A DNA stretch of 35,119 bases, taken from NCBI GenBank assembly GCA_002478745.1, contig DLQI01000079.1:1-35119 (forward strand), read 5' to 3'. A program made the position numbers and the translations under genes. This DNA comes from Rhodobacteraceae bacterium UBA7436 (lineage in GTDB: Bacteria; Pseudomonadota; Alphaproteobacteria; Rhodobacterales; Rhodobacteraceae). The notes under the pieces were generated by a model that was not told the DNA's origin, did not search any database, and was given only the letters and a program-made list of their open reading frames with translations. This document shows, in pieces, positions 1 through 8,303 of the stretch. How positions within the stretch are numbered: the stretch's first letter is position 1; the number at the start of each line of letters is the position of its first letter.

Positions 1-534
1 GGGTGCGCTGTCGGGACTGTATTTGGCGATATGATGGAAGGTCTTGAGGGACTTGAACTGGCGCAGACCAGTGTTCGTACCTCATGGCTTTATTCCTTGG
101 CGGCCAAGATTAACCGAACGCCCAGCCTGTATCTAGAAGCGGGTGCCATTCACGGAACTGTCTTGTGCCAAGAAAATCGCCCTTTGGTCTATATGGAAGA
201 CGTTGGCCGTCATAACGCGGTCGACAAGATCGCAGGCTGGATGCTGCAAGAAGGCGCAAGTGCTGAAGATAAAATCCTCTACACGACAGGGCGTCTAACC
301 TCGGAAATGGTAATCAAAACGGCGATGATGGGCATACCTGTTCTGGCGTCGCGTTCGGGCTTTACCGCTTGGGGTGTCGAGATTGCACAGCAAGTTGGGC
401 TGACTTTGATTGGTCGAATGCGGGGGCAACGTTTCATGTGTCTAAGTGGCAAGGAACGCTTGATCTGGGACGCTGATCCAAACGCCGTCAAAGACGAACC
501 ACGCAAATCTGGGCGTAAAGGTGGGAAGACATGA
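1..534 (+). CDS. fdhD: FdhD, formate dehydrogenase sulfurtransferase (5' end outside window)
   Basis: FdhD carries sulfur from a cysteine desulfurase to the molybdenum cofactor of formate dehydrogenase, which makes that enzyme active. The reading frame is open from base 1, so the N-terminal part lies outside the window. The visible part holds the family's C-terminal hallmarks: EDVGRHNAVDK, then a TTGRLTSEMV segment equivalent to the usual SGR(A/I)S region, and GIPVLASRSG. The visible N-terminal cysteine is in GCAVGT, where well-known FdhD proteins have CGLCG; the second cysteine of that pair appears to be glycine here. The gene ends in an ATGA overlap with mobA, so it heads or lies within a cofactor operon with mobA, mobB and moeA. 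The internal ATG at 31 is not the real start. Confidence 0.9.
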   Translation, partial: GCAVGTVFGDMMEGLEGLELAQTSVRTSWLYSLAAKINRTPSLYLEAGAIHGTVLCQENRPLVYMEDVGRHNAVDKIAGWMLQEGASAEDKILYTTGRLTSEMVIKTAMMGIPVLASRSGFTAWGVEIAQQVGLTLIGRMRGQRFMCLSGKERLIWDADPNAVKDEPRKSGRKGGKT

Positions 535-1139
535 GCAGTTCATTGGGTGTCATTCTTGCAGGGGGGTTAGCTACGCGTATGGGCGGCGGCGACAAGGGCT
601 TATTGCCGCTTGGGTCATCCACATTGCTCAGCCACGTGATCGATCGATTGACGCCTCAAGTGGATGGTATTGCGTTGAACGCGAACGGCGATGGTTCGCG
701 GTTTGCCCATTTGGGGTTCCCAGTTATCGCCGACAGTATTGACGGGTTTGCAGGCCCATTAGCTGGTGTACTTGCCGGACTTGATTGGGCGGCTGAGCAA
801 GGCGCGAATAGTATTGTGACCGCAGCGGCAGACACGCCGTTTTTCCCGTCTGATTTGGCTGCACGGCTACACCGTGAGGGTGGAGGGATGGCGCATCCTT
901 TGGTGATAGCAGCGACGCCTGATCCTAAACGCGGCACCTCACGCCATCCCACTTTTGGACTTTGGCCCGTCGCATTGCGTGAAGATTTGCGTGCGGCCCT
1001 ATTGGGTGGAGTGCGTAAAGTTGTGCAATGGACTGACAGTCATGATGGGCGGTTGGCCATGTTCCCTGTCGAACAGGTGGATCCCTTCTTTAACGTAAAC
1101 ACACCCGAAGATTTGGCACAGGCAGAGGCGATGTTATGA
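531..1139 (+). CDS. mobA: Molybdenum cofactor guanylyltransferase MobA
   Basis: MobA joins GTP to molybdopterin to make the bis-MGD cofactor needed by enzymes such as formate dehydrogenase and DMSO reductase-family proteins. The 202-residue product starts with the nucleotidyltransferase signature LAGGLATRMGGGDKGLLPLG (residues about 9-28). It also has a TAAADTPFFP segment matching the metal-binding DxP region, and the C-terminal NVNTPEDL that is typical of MobA. Length fits the family. The start overlaps the fdhD stop (ATGA) and the stop overlaps the mobB start (ATGA), so translation is likely coupled through the operon. The role is well supported by motifs and by its neighbours. Confidence 0.95.
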   Translation: MSSSLGVILAGGLATRMGGGDKGLLPLGSSTLLSHVIDRLTPQVDGIALNANGDGSRFAHLGFPVIADSIDGFAGPLAGVLAGLDWAAEQGANSIVTAAADTPFFPSDLAARLHREGGGMAHPLVIAATPDPKRGTSRHPTFGLWPVALREDLRAALLGGVRKVVQWTDSHDGRLAMFPVEQVDPFFNVNTPEDLAQAEAML

Positions 1140-1633
1140 GAGTCTATGGCGTGGTCGGCTGGAAGAATGCTGGCAAAACAGGATTGATGGAACGGCTGGT
1201 TACAGAGATATCTGGACGTGGTTTCAGCGTTTCCACTGTTAAACATGCCCACCATACCTTTGATGTGGATCACGAGGGCAAGGACAGCTATCGCCACCGC
1301 ATCGCAGGTGCCCGTGAAGTGTTGTTAGCCTCGCGCAACCGGTTTGCGTTGATGCACGAGATGCGTGGCGATGATGAACCGACCTTGAACGAGTTGTTGA
1401 GCAAGTTGGCACCTGTCGACTTGATTCTGATAGAGGGGTATAAACGCGACGCGCACTCAAAGATCGAAGCGTTTCGCGCTGAAACGAACAACCCTTTGAT
1501 CGCGACGGAAGATCTGACCATTCGCGCTGTAGCATCTGACACATCGATGCCACTTGATCGTCCTGTCTTTGATCTGGACGACACTGTCGCGGTTGCCGAC
1601 TTTATTCTGAGTGAAGTGGGGCTAGTCAAATGA
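1136..1633 (+). CDS. mobB: Molybdopterin-guanine dinucleotide adaptor MobB
   Basis: MobB is a small GTP-binding protein that helps MobA make or deliver the guanine dinucleotide form of molybdenum cofactor; it is not strictly essential in Escherichia coli. The 165-residue protein opens with a P-loop (GWKNAGKT, residues about 8-15). It continues with the MobB-type TVKHAHH and DHEGKDSYRHRIAGA segments, and has the LILIEGYK motif near residue 100. Length is normal. It overlaps mobA at its start and moeA at its end by ATGA, in keeping with a tightly coupled molybdenum-cofactor operon. Confidence 0.94.
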   Translation: MRVYGVVGWKNAGKTGLMERLVTEISGRGFSVSTVKHAHHTFDVDHEGKDSYRHRIAGAREVLLASRNRFALMHEMRGDDEPTLNELLSKLAPVDLILIEGYKRDAHSKIEAFRAETNNPLIATEDLTIRAVASDTSMPLDRPVFDLDDTVAVADFILSEVGLVK

Positions 1634-2892
1634 GCGGCCCAATCACGCCCCCACCACTGCGTAACGACTGTTTTGCATTGCCTGCTGGCGTGCATTGGAC
1701 ACCCGTTGATGAAGCATTGGCGCTGCTGCGTGAACGCCTGACGCCTGTAACGGGGCGCGAAACCGTACCTGTATCTCGGGCAATGGGGCGGGTCTTGGCT
1801 GATGACGTGTTTGCGACGCGTGCTAACCCACCTTTGCCTAACACTGCTGTCGATGGGTATGGGTTTGCCGGAGGCCGTCCAGAGGGTCCACATGTCTTGG
1901 TGCTTTTGGATGAACGCGCTGCTGCGGGCCCGCGATTGACCACTGTTGTTCCAGAAGGGCAGGGCGTTCGGATTCTAACGGGCGCGGCATTGCCAGCTGG
2001 TGTGGACACTGTGGTTCTTCAAGAAGATGTGACGGTTGCTGATGGTCAGATTGCTTTCAACGGCCCAATTAAAACGGGGGCCAATACCCGCTGTGTCGGT
2101 GAAGACGTTCATAAGGGCGATGTTATCCTAACGGCGGGTCGTCGTGTGACTGCTGCAGATATGGCGATATTAGCCGCGACTGGGGCAGATCACGTTGCTG
2201 TACGTGTGCCATTGCGCGTGGCGGTTATTTCAACCGGTGATGAACTGGTTGAAGCTGGTCAATCAGCTAAACAAGATCAGATTTATGATGCGAACCGTCC
2301 GATGTTGTTATCTATGATTATGGCCATGGGCCATGTGCCTGTGGACATGGGACGCTGTGCCGACGATCGTGCCGCCTTAAGCCGCATTTTGGACGATGCG
2401 GCCAGCAATGCTGACGTTGTTATCACCAGTGGTGGTGCATCAGCCGGGGATGAGGATCATGTTTCATCGTTGATGACAGAGGCTGGCGCGATGCAGATGT
2501 GGCGGATCGCGATTAAGCCAGGGCGTCCTTTGGCCTTGGGTCTTTGGAACAATACACCTGTATTTGGTTTGCCTGGTAACCCTGTGGCGGCAATGGTTTG
2601 TACTTTGGTATTCGCCAACCCAGCAATGGCTCAATTGGCTGGCGCAGGATGGGTGGCCCCAGTTGGCTACGATGTGCCCGCAAACTTCACAAAATCGAAA
2701 AAGGCGGGGCGGCGCGAATATTTGCGGGCGCGAATGTGCGATGGACAAGTCGAAGTGTTCGGGTCTGAGGGCTCAGGTCGCATAAGTGGCTTAAGTTGGG
2801 CTGATGGCTTTGTCGAATTGGCAGAGGATGCGCAGACAATCAACAAGGGCGACCTTGTGCGGTACGTTCCCTTTGGGAGCTTTGGCCTGTAA
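1630..2892 (+). CDS. moeA: Molybdopterin molybdotransferase MoeA
   Basis: MoeA inserts molybdate into adenylylated molybdopterin, the step that creates active Moco. The 420-residue protein shows the family order: an N-terminal part with PVSRAMGRVLADDV and NTAVDGYGF, a domain with the ILTGAALPAGVDTVV segment, then the MoCF-binding core with STGDEL, DANRPML and TSGGASAGDEDH. These are followed by IKPGRPLALG and FGLPGNPVA. The C-terminal beta domain is present, so the gene is full length. The start codon overlaps the mobB stop. It is the last gene of the fdhD-mobA-mobB-moeA run; the next gene begins 75 bases later and no convincing terminator was seen in that gap. Confidence 0.96.
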   Translation: MSGPITPPPLRNDCFALPAGVHWTPVDEALALLRERLTPVTGRETVPVSRAMGRVLADDVFATRANPPLPNTAVDGYGFAGGRPEGPHVLVLLDERAAAGPRLTTVVPEGQGVRILTGAALPAGVDTVVLQEDVTVADGQIAFNGPIKTGANTRCVGEDVHKGDVILTAGRRVTAADMAILAATGADHVAVRVPLRVAVISTGDELVEAGQSAKQDQIYDANRPMLLSMIMAMGHVPVDMGRCADDRAALSRILDDAASNADVVITSGGASAGDEDHVSSLMTEAGAMQMWRIAIKPGRPLALGLWNNTPVFGLPGNPVAAMVCTLVFANPAMAQLAGAGWVAPVGYDVPANFTKSKKAGRREYLRARMCDGQVEVFGSEGSGRISGLSWADGFVELAEDAQTINKGDLVRYVPFGSFGL

Positions 2893-2967
2893 TATGGGTC
2901 GCTTTTAGGTCGCCAGAGGGTCGTTTGCAGCCTTGCTTGATCGCAGTAGTCTGTCTACGAAGTTTGG

Positions 2968-4107
2968 ATGACAGATACATCGCAAAACCCCGCCAAAAAA
3001 ACCGTCGTTAACAGCTGGAACGAATGGGATCCATTACATCACGTGATCGTAGGTCGCGCTGACGATTGCCACATTCCACCAGAAGAACCTGCGTTAGACG
3101 CGAAGGTTCCCGAAGACAGTGACATGCGTGGCCAATGGGGCCGCCGCCCACAAGAAACCATCGATCGTGCGAATGAGTTGCTCGATAACTTTGCTGACAT
3201 GTTGACCAAGCGCGGCGTACGCGTTGATCGCCCAAACAGCATCGATCATTCCCAAAGTGTAACGACACCTGACTTTCACACCGAAAGCCAGTTTGGCTGC
3301 ATGCCACCGCGTGATGTATTGTTGACTGTCGGTTCTGAAATGCTGGAAGCGACAATGTCTTATCGTTGCCGTTGGTTCGAATACCTAAACTATCGCCCAT
3401 TGCTAAAGCAGTATTTTGAAGACGATCCAAAATTCCGTCACGAAGCTGCGCCAAAGCCGCGCCTGACTAACGAAGACTATCACCCAGATTATCTAAGCGA
3501 TAAAATTGGCGATACGCAGCGCTTGAAGTGGGCTGAAGAAAAGTTCTTTGTGACAACCGAAGAAGAACCATTGTTTGATGCCGCTGACGTTTTGCGTTTT
3601 GGCCGTGACTTGGTCGTGCAGCATGGGTTTACCACGAACCTTAAAGGGATCGAATGGTTGCGCCGTCACTTCCCTGATCACCGCGTTCATACTGTGAACT
3701 TCCCGGGTGACCCGTATCCAATCCACATCGATGCGACCTTTACGCCTTTGCGCCCTGGTTTGATCCTGAACAACCCGCAGCGCCGCCTACCAGAAGAGCA
3801 GCGTAAGATGTACAATGACAACGGTTGGGAAATCGTGGATGCAGCGCAGCCTGCGCACAACGCCCCACCAGCGCTTTGCTATTCATCAACATGGTTGTCT
3901 ATGAACGTTTTGGTACTAGACCCGAAAACGGTTTGTGTAGAGAAATCTGAGGTCTATCAGGCCGAGCAAATGGATAAGTTAGGTATGAACGTGATCGAAG
4001 TAGAATTGCGCGATGCTTATGCATTTGGTGGCGGTCTGCACTGCTGTACCGCGGATGTGTACCGCGAAGGCGATTGCGAAGATTACTTCCCAAACATGCC
4101 ATCCTAA
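2968..4107 (+). CDS. Glycine amidinotransferase-like enzyme (AGAT family)
   Basis: This 379-residue protein closely follows the animal L-arginine:glycine amidinotransferase pattern. Those enzymes move an amidino group from arginine to an amine acceptor, giving ornithine and, with glycine, guanidinoacetate, the creatine precursor. The catalytic triad is visible: Asp204 in LFDAAD, His253 in PIHIDATF and Cys359 in GGGLHCC. The segments between them (FGRD, GIEWLRRHF, STWLSMNVLVLD) also match family conservation, and the spacing of Asp to His is 49 residues as in the human enzyme. The acceptor amine cannot be read from sequence, so glycine is an inference. The ATG at 2968 puts the conserved NSWNEWDPL near residue 15. 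The ribosome site is weak. A long hairpin follows the stop. Confidence 0.88.
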   Translation: MTDTSQNPAKKTVVNSWNEWDPLHHVIVGRADDCHIPPEEPALDAKVPEDSDMRGQWGRRPQETIDRANELLDNFADMLTKRGVRVDRPNSIDHSQSVTTPDFHTESQFGCMPPRDVLLTVGSEMLEATMSYRCRWFEYLNYRPLLKQYFEDDPKFRHEAAPKPRLTNEDYHPDYLSDKIGDTQRLKWAEEKFFVTTEEEPLFDAADVLRFGRDLVVQHGFTTNLKGIEWLRRHFPDHRVHTVNFPGDPYPIHIDATFTPLRPGLILNNPQRRLPEEQRKMYNDNGWEIVDAAQPAHNAPPALCYSSTWLSMNVLVLDPKTVCVEKSEVYQAEQMDKLGMNVIEVELRDAYAFGGGLHCCTADVYREGDCEDYFPNMPS

Positions 4108-4116
4108 GAGAATTGA

Positions 4117-4150
4117 TTTCATCCGCTAGCAAGTTGGCTGGCGGGTGAAA
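4117..4150. terminator. Hairpin after the amidinotransferase gene
   Basis: Bases 4117-4130 pair with 4137-4150 to give a 14-bp stem with two G-U pairs and a six-base loop (AAGTTG). It lies 9 bases after the amidinotransferase stop. There is no T-run straight after the stem, so it may act as a 3' stabilising hairpin or a weak terminator. Confidence 0.55.
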
Positions 4151-4215
4151 CCCTATCTCCGGTTTGCCTTTTTACTAATCACGTCTCGCTGTTGAGCAAT
4201 CAATTGGAGACGGCA

Positions 4216-4737
4216 ATGAAAAATATCCTGACGCTTTGTACATTATTCTTAGCGGGCCCAATTGCGGCTTTTGCTGGTGAACCCAATTGCGACGTGAGCT
4301 TGGATGTTCGATTTTTAGAGGGTGCTCCAGTTGATCGGTTTGTTCTGACCAACGGATCAGATCGTGGTATTATTCAGGCAGATGTTCAATTTGATTTACG
4401 CCCATCCGCTGGGAAGCTGATTTTTGATACGCAAAGTGGTGGCTCTGGCGTCGAGGTGTACCAACCCTTCCAAAGTACAGCTGCAAATCTGGACGTCGCG
4501 GATGGTGCCGAAGGCTTGCGCATGCCACTGGGCGGGTTGGAAGCAGGCGCATCAATTAGCTTTACCATTGATGTGGATGATCGCCTAACAGCATCTGACT
4601 TGGGGCAAATCAGGGTGTCAGGGTCTGAAATACAAGGCACCGTCGTGACGTTAACGATTGATGAACACAGCTATTCTGCGGTTTTTAATGCGAAGAATCT
4701 AGCGGTGATCGATATAGGTTGTGCTGACAAGACTTAG
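4216..4737 (+). CDS. Small exported protein, similar to 'aggregation factor core' proteins
   Basis: A 173-residue secreted protein whose function is not known. The N-terminus is a clear signal peptide (MKNILTLCTLFLAG) with a likely cleavage after AFA, leaving a mature protein starting GEPNC. The rest is beta-rich, with FLEGAPVDRFVLTN, VEVYQPF and the SGSEIQGTVVTL segment. I recall these traits from Rhodobacteraceae proteins labelled aggregation factor core, a name taken from weak similarity to a sponge protein. A cysteine close to each end of the mature chain could form a disulfide. The ATG at 4216 is chosen over an in-frame TTG at 4192 because GGAG sits 7 bases upstream and the signal peptide then starts cleanly. 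The stop overlaps that of the convergent membrane-protein gene. Confidence 0.7.
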   Translation: MKNILTLCTLFLAGPIAAFAGEPNCDVSLDVRFLEGAPVDRFVLTNGSDRGIIQADVQFDLRPSAGKLIFDTQSGGSGVEVYQPFQSTAANLDVADGAEGLRMPLGGLEAGASISFTIDVDDRLTASDLGQIRVSGSEIQGTVVTLTIDEHSYSAVFNAKNLAVIDIGCADKT

Positions 4738-5753
4738 TCAAACGTACCAGCGACACGGCCCAACAACATAAATGCCCGTGCCGTGCGTGTGTCCGAGAGC
4801 GCAGAGATCTCGCTGTCATTGGCACGCGGTTCAAATTCAGCAAATACCTTATCAAACCGGCGTAAAAAGTGGTGCGCAGCATCGCGAAAAATCGGGTCTT
4901 GTTTCATACGACCCGAAGTCAAAACCAATGAAGAGCGATCCCGAACGCCACCAAGTGCAGCAACAGAACGACCACGTGTTCCACCCGCGAACTGACGCCA
5001 AATTTCCGGGCGTGCACGGTCGGGGCGCAAATCATCCATATAAATGCCGTCTTGGCTTAGCAGAGTCAAAACGTCTTGAGCCGCTTGGATCAGTTGGCTT
5101 GCTTCGCGATCCTTTAGGGCGCGGCGCAATGCGGCAAAACCAACTTCGTCTTCTGCGGTTTCTGGGAAATTCATTGCCCTAATAAAGTCTTCTGTTGCCA
5201 ATGGCGGAGTGATGTCTTCGGCAGTTGTTCCCAATGCGAGGGCAGGTTGATCATCCGTTTCGACAACAACTGGTGTGGTAGAGCGGCTTGGTTCACTGGC
5301 AGCATCCCGACGTGTTGTGAATGTTGCCAATGTTGTTTCCGTCTTGCGTGCGGCGGCTGCGATTTCATCTAACTTGGGGCTAACCGAGGGCTCGTTAGAC
5401 AAGTCGCGACCTTGTGATTGCGCGATATATGCTTGACGAATAGCATCGATTGCCGTCTGCAAACGTTGGCTTTCTTCACGCATAACACGGCTGGCACGAG
5501 CTGCGGTGGCGGCAACCCAAATCATTGCAACAGGCATAAAGATTGCGAGCATCGTCATAAGAAAACGCAATCCGCCACGATCGACAGGTGCATTAGGTTG
5601 GTCCGGCAAGGTTAGGAAAAAAATGGCTGCGCCAATCAACCAAATCACACTTAAGACAATTGCGATGGTCTCGATCCCACTGACTGCGCTATAAACTGGG
5701 CGGTCGTATATACCCAAAGGGGTCGGGCGAGATTTTGAGGGTTGATTGGACAT
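4734..5753 (-). CDS. Conserved two-TM membrane protein of unknown function
   Basis: This 339-residue protein is not one I can assign a function. It has two hydrophobic helices (about residues 25-49 and 62-87) separated by a short loop. A helical, probably coiled stretch follows (EESQRLQTAIDAIRQAYIA), then a low-complexity linker rich in Thr and Pro. The C-terminal domain of about 150 residues has many charged helices (MNFPETAEDEVGFAALRRAL onward). Both ends of the chain are probably cytoplasmic. It starts 15 bases after the greA stop with an AGGATCG ribosome site, so it is likely co-transcribed with greA. Its stop codon overlaps the stop of the convergent exported-protein gene. Confidence 0.75.
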   Translation of the reverse strand: MSNQPSKSRPTPLGIYDRPVYSAVSGIETIAIVLSVIWLIGAAIFFLTLPDQPNAPVDRGGLRFLMTMLAIFMPVAMIWVAATAARASRVMREESQRLQTAIDAIRQAYIAQSQGRDLSNEPSVSPKLDEIAAAARKTETTLATFTTRRDAASEPSRSTTPVVVETDDQPALALGTTAEDITPPLATEDFIRAMNFPETAEDEVGFAALRRALKDREASQLIQAAQDVLTLLSQDGIYMDDLRPDRARPEIWRQFAGGTRGRSVAALGGVRDRSSLVLTSGRMKQDPIFRDAAHHFLRRFDKVFAEFEPRANDSEISALSDTRTARAFMLLGRVAGTFD

Positions 5754-5768
5754 TTTTTTGCGATCCTA

Positions 5769-6239
5769 TCAGGCGAAAACGATGGAGAGAACTTCGTAAG
5801 ATTTCACACCGCCGGGTGTGCGTACCTCAACACTGTCGCCTTCGTCCTTGCCAATAAGAGCACGAGCGATTGGGGATTTGATGTTAAGCAGACCTGCTTC
5901 AATGCTGGCCTCATATTCGCCAACGATCTGATAGGTCTTTTCCTCGTCAGTGTCTTCGTCGACCAAAGTGACTTTTGCGCCGAACTTGATCGTACCTGAC
6001 ATTTTTGCAGGATCGATGACATCTGCCAATGAAATAACGCCCTCTAGCTCTTTCACACGTCCCTCGATGAAGGACTGTTTTTCTTTAGCTGAATGATATT
6101 CTGCGTTCTCGGACAAATCGCCGTGTTCACGTGCATCTGCAATGGCTCTGATGATGGTAGGACGTTCGACCGTTTTCAGGTGCTTTAGCTCTACTTCCAA
6201 ATCAGTGTGCCCTTTGCGGGTCATTGGGATCTTTTCCAT
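5769..6239 (-). CDS. greA: Transcription elongation factor GreA
   Basis: GreA enters the secondary channel of RNA polymerase and triggers cleavage of backtracked RNA so that stalled elongation can resume. The 156-residue protein has the N-terminal coiled coil with the catalytic loop region DAREHGDLSENAEYHSAKE (Asp and Glu at the tip). This is followed by the FKBP-like C-terminal domain with SPIARALIGKDEGD and the final VEVRTPGG segment. Length and both domains are normal. The ribosome site is weak. A stable GC-rich hairpin lies about 20 bases upstream of the start codon, inside the presumed leader. The downstream membrane-protein gene is only 15 bases away. Confidence 0.96.
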   Translation of the reverse strand: MEKIPMTRKGHTDLEVELKHLKTVERPTIIRAIADAREHGDLSENAEYHSAKEKQSFIEGRVKELEGVISLADVIDPAKMSGTIKFGAKVTLVDEDTDEEKTYQIVGEYEASIEAGLLNIKSPIARALIGKDEGDSVEVRTPGGVKSYEVLSIVFA

Positions 6240-6260
6240 AACATTGGTCCAACTGTGAAA

Positions 6261-6280
6261 AGCGGCCCAAATGGGCCGCT
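6261..6280 (-). promoter_or_regulatory. GC-rich hairpin in the greA leader, possible attenuator
   Basis: AGCGGCCC at 6261-6268 pairs perfectly with GGGCCGCT at 6273-6280 around a four-base loop. Read in the greA direction the stem is followed by TTT before CACAG. No gene on the plus strand ends here and no gene on the minus strand lies between it and the ETF-QO start. It therefore sits in the greA 5' region and could terminate or pause leader transcription. Confidence 0.5.
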
Positions 6281-6603
6281 GTTAAAGGTTACGTTCCAAA
6301 TGACCCAAAGGGGCATGTAAATGCAAGTGTTCTAAACATGTTGGGCTGTTCTTGGCTGTTGTGTTGCATTGCGTGCGTCAGCTTGACGTCTTCTTTGGCC
6401 GGTCCTCAATGCGATCGTCACTCACGTGCACAAGGATCTGACGCACGGGGTCAGCGATTTGACGGTTCTAAGGCATACAGCAAAAGCGCATTTGATTTAC
6501 GTTGTGTCGAGATTGCATTGACCTGCCTGCTAGGGTAGCAAAATGTGAAAGAATATTTCGTTCGAATCTTGATGTTCGACGCCTATGAAAAAGGACTCAC
6601 AGA
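6281..6603. other. Divergent intergenic region greA / ETF-QO
   Basis: With the hairpin at 6261-6280 this makes a 364-base gap between divergent genes. It should hold promoters for both. A possible sigma70-like site for ETF-QO is TTGACC at 6518-6523 with AAATGT at 6541-6546, spaced 17 bases, but the -10 match is weak. An open frame at 6338-6538 has no ribosome site and an unconvincing composition. No tRNA was seen. Confidence 0.4.
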
Positions 6604-8253
6604 ATGGCTCAAATTGAACGCGAAACAATGGAATATGACGTTGTCATCGTTGGCGCTGGACCCGCCGGTCTGTCGGCCGCCATTCGCTTGAAGCAGCTTG
6701 ATGCAGATTGCAACGTTGTGGTCCTTGAGAAAGGGTCCGAAGTTGGGGCGCATATCCTATCTGGTGCTGTGCTAGACCCATGTGGACTGGATGCATTGAT
6801 CCCTGACTGGCAAGCTAAAGGCGCGCCTTTGAACACACCAGTCAGAGAAGATAATTTTTACATGCTTGGCGAAGCCGGCCAGTTGCGTATCCCGAACGCG
6901 CCGATGCCACCGCTGATGAACAACCACCACAACTATATCGTTTCTATGGGCAATGTTTGTCGTTGGATGGCAGAACAAGCTGAAGAATTGGGTGTCGAAA
7001 TTTTCCCAGGTATGGCCTGTTCCGAACTGGTTTACGGTGACAACGGTGAAGTTAAGGGCGTAGTCGCTGGTGTTTTCGGTCTAGAAGCTGACGGATCTAT
7101 CGGTGAAAACACCGAAGTCGGTATGGAGTTGCACGGCAAATACGTCTTCCTGTCTGAGGGTGTGCGTGGGTCATTGTCCAAAGAAGTCATTGCCAAATAC
7201 AACTTGTCTGACGGACACGAGCCACAAAAGTTTGGCCTTGGCATGAAAGAAATCTGGGAGATTGATCCAGCCAAACACAAAGAGGGCACAGTCACCCACA
7301 CGATGGGTTGGCCGCTAAACTCTAACGCTGGTGGTGGTTCGTTCGTTTATCACCTTGAGAACAACCAAGTGTACGTCGGTTTTGTCGTCCACCTGAACTA
7401 CAAAAACCCGCACATGTTTCCATACATGGAGTTCCAGCGTTTCAAACATCATCCTATGATGAAGGACCTTTTGGAAGGCGGCAAACGTGTCGCTTACGGT
7501 GCGCGCGCGATTTCTGAAGGTGGATATCAATCCATGCCTAAGATGGTTGCGCCAGGCGTTGCTTTGCTTGGTTGTTCTGTGGGTATGGTCAACGTGCCGC
7601 GCATCAAGGGCAACCATAATGCGATGTTGTCAGGCAAAGCCGCTGCTGAGGCAGCAATAGCCGCAATCAAAGCAGATCGTTCTGGTGATGAATTGACAGC
7701 CTATGAGGCTGAGGTTCGTGAGGGTGCGATTGGCAAAGACCTTAAAAAAGTGCGTAACGTAAAGCCGCTTTGGTCAAAATTTGGCCTGATGACGTCCTTG
7801 GTCGTTGGTGGCTTTGATATGTGGTGTAACACATTGGGCTTCTCGCTTCTGGGCACGCTCAAGCACGGTAAAAACGATGCTGACAGCACTGAAGAAGCCA
7901 GTAAGCACAAGCCTATCAATTATCCAAAGCCGGACGGCAAGCTGTCGTTTGATCGCCTTACAAACGTTGCATACTCTTTCACCAACCATGAAGAGTCCCA
8001 ACCTGCTCACTTGCATTTGATGGATCCAAGTGTTCCGGTCGGTGTGAACCTTGAAAAATACGCGGGGCCATCGGCCCGTTATTGCCCAGCGGGTGTGTAT
8101 GAATTTGTTGAGGAAGCGGACAAAGACACCAAGTTTGTCATCAATTTCCAAAACTGTGTGCACTGCAAAACATGCGATATCAAAGACCCAAGCCAGAACA
8201 TCAACTGGACGACCCCACAGGGTGGTGATGGCCCCAATTATCCTAACATGTAA
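6604..8253 (+). CDS. Electron transfer flavoprotein-ubiquinone oxidoreductase
   Basis: ETF-QO takes electrons from electron transfer flavoprotein, which collects them from acyl-CoA and amino-acid dehydrogenases, and passes them to ubiquinone at the inner membrane. The 549-residue protein has an N-terminal FAD motif VVIVGAGPAGLSAA (GxGxxG at 17-22) and the LLGCSVGMVNVPRIKG segment near residue 320. A C-terminal 4Fe-4S ferredoxin-like domain has Cys494 and the CVHCKTC set (518, 521, 524). Length agrees with bacterial and mitochondrial ETF-QO. The start has an AAGGAC ribosome site. It stands alone between a long upstream gap and a strong terminator, so it is probably monocistronic. Confidence 0.96.
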   Translation: MAQIERETMEYDVVIVGAGPAGLSAAIRLKQLDADCNVVVLEKGSEVGAHILSGAVLDPCGLDALIPDWQAKGAPLNTPVREDNFYMLGEAGQLRIPNAPMPPLMNNHHNYIVSMGNVCRWMAEQAEELGVEIFPGMACSELVYGDNGEVKGVVAGVFGLEADGSIGENTEVGMELHGKYVFLSEGVRGSLSKEVIAKYNLSDGHEPQKFGLGMKEIWEIDPAKHKEGTVTHTMGWPLNSNAGGGSFVYHLENNQVYVGFVVHLNYKNPHMFPYMEFQRFKHHPMMKDLLEGGKRVAYGARAISEGGYQSMPKMVAPGVALLGCSVGMVNVPRIKGNHNAMLSGKAAAEAAIAAIKADRSGDELTAYEAEVREGAIGKDLKKVRNVKPLWSKFGLMTSLVVGGFDMWCNTLGFSLLGTLKHGKNDADSTEEASKHKPINYPKPDGKLSFDRLTNVAYSFTNHEESQPAHLHLMDPSVPVGVNLEKYAGPSARYCPAGVYEFVEEADKDTKFVINFQNCVHCKTCDIKDPSQNINWTTPQGGDGPNYPNM

Positions 8254-8275
8254 GCGGGTAAAAAATTGACGAAAC

Positions 8276-8303
8276 AAAAAGGCGGACGAAGGTCCGCCTT
8301 TTT
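8276..8303 (+). terminator. Rho-independent terminator after ETF-QO
   Basis: A perfect GGCGGAC/GTCCGCC stem with a GAAG loop (8281-8298) is flanked by five A and five T. It lies 23 bases after the ETF-QO stop. Confidence 0.93.

Noticed and set aside
6338..6538. 66-residue open frame upstream of ETF-QO
   Set aside because: It has no ribosome site, an unlikely composition and no recognisable domain; the region is better explained as a divergent regulatory gap.
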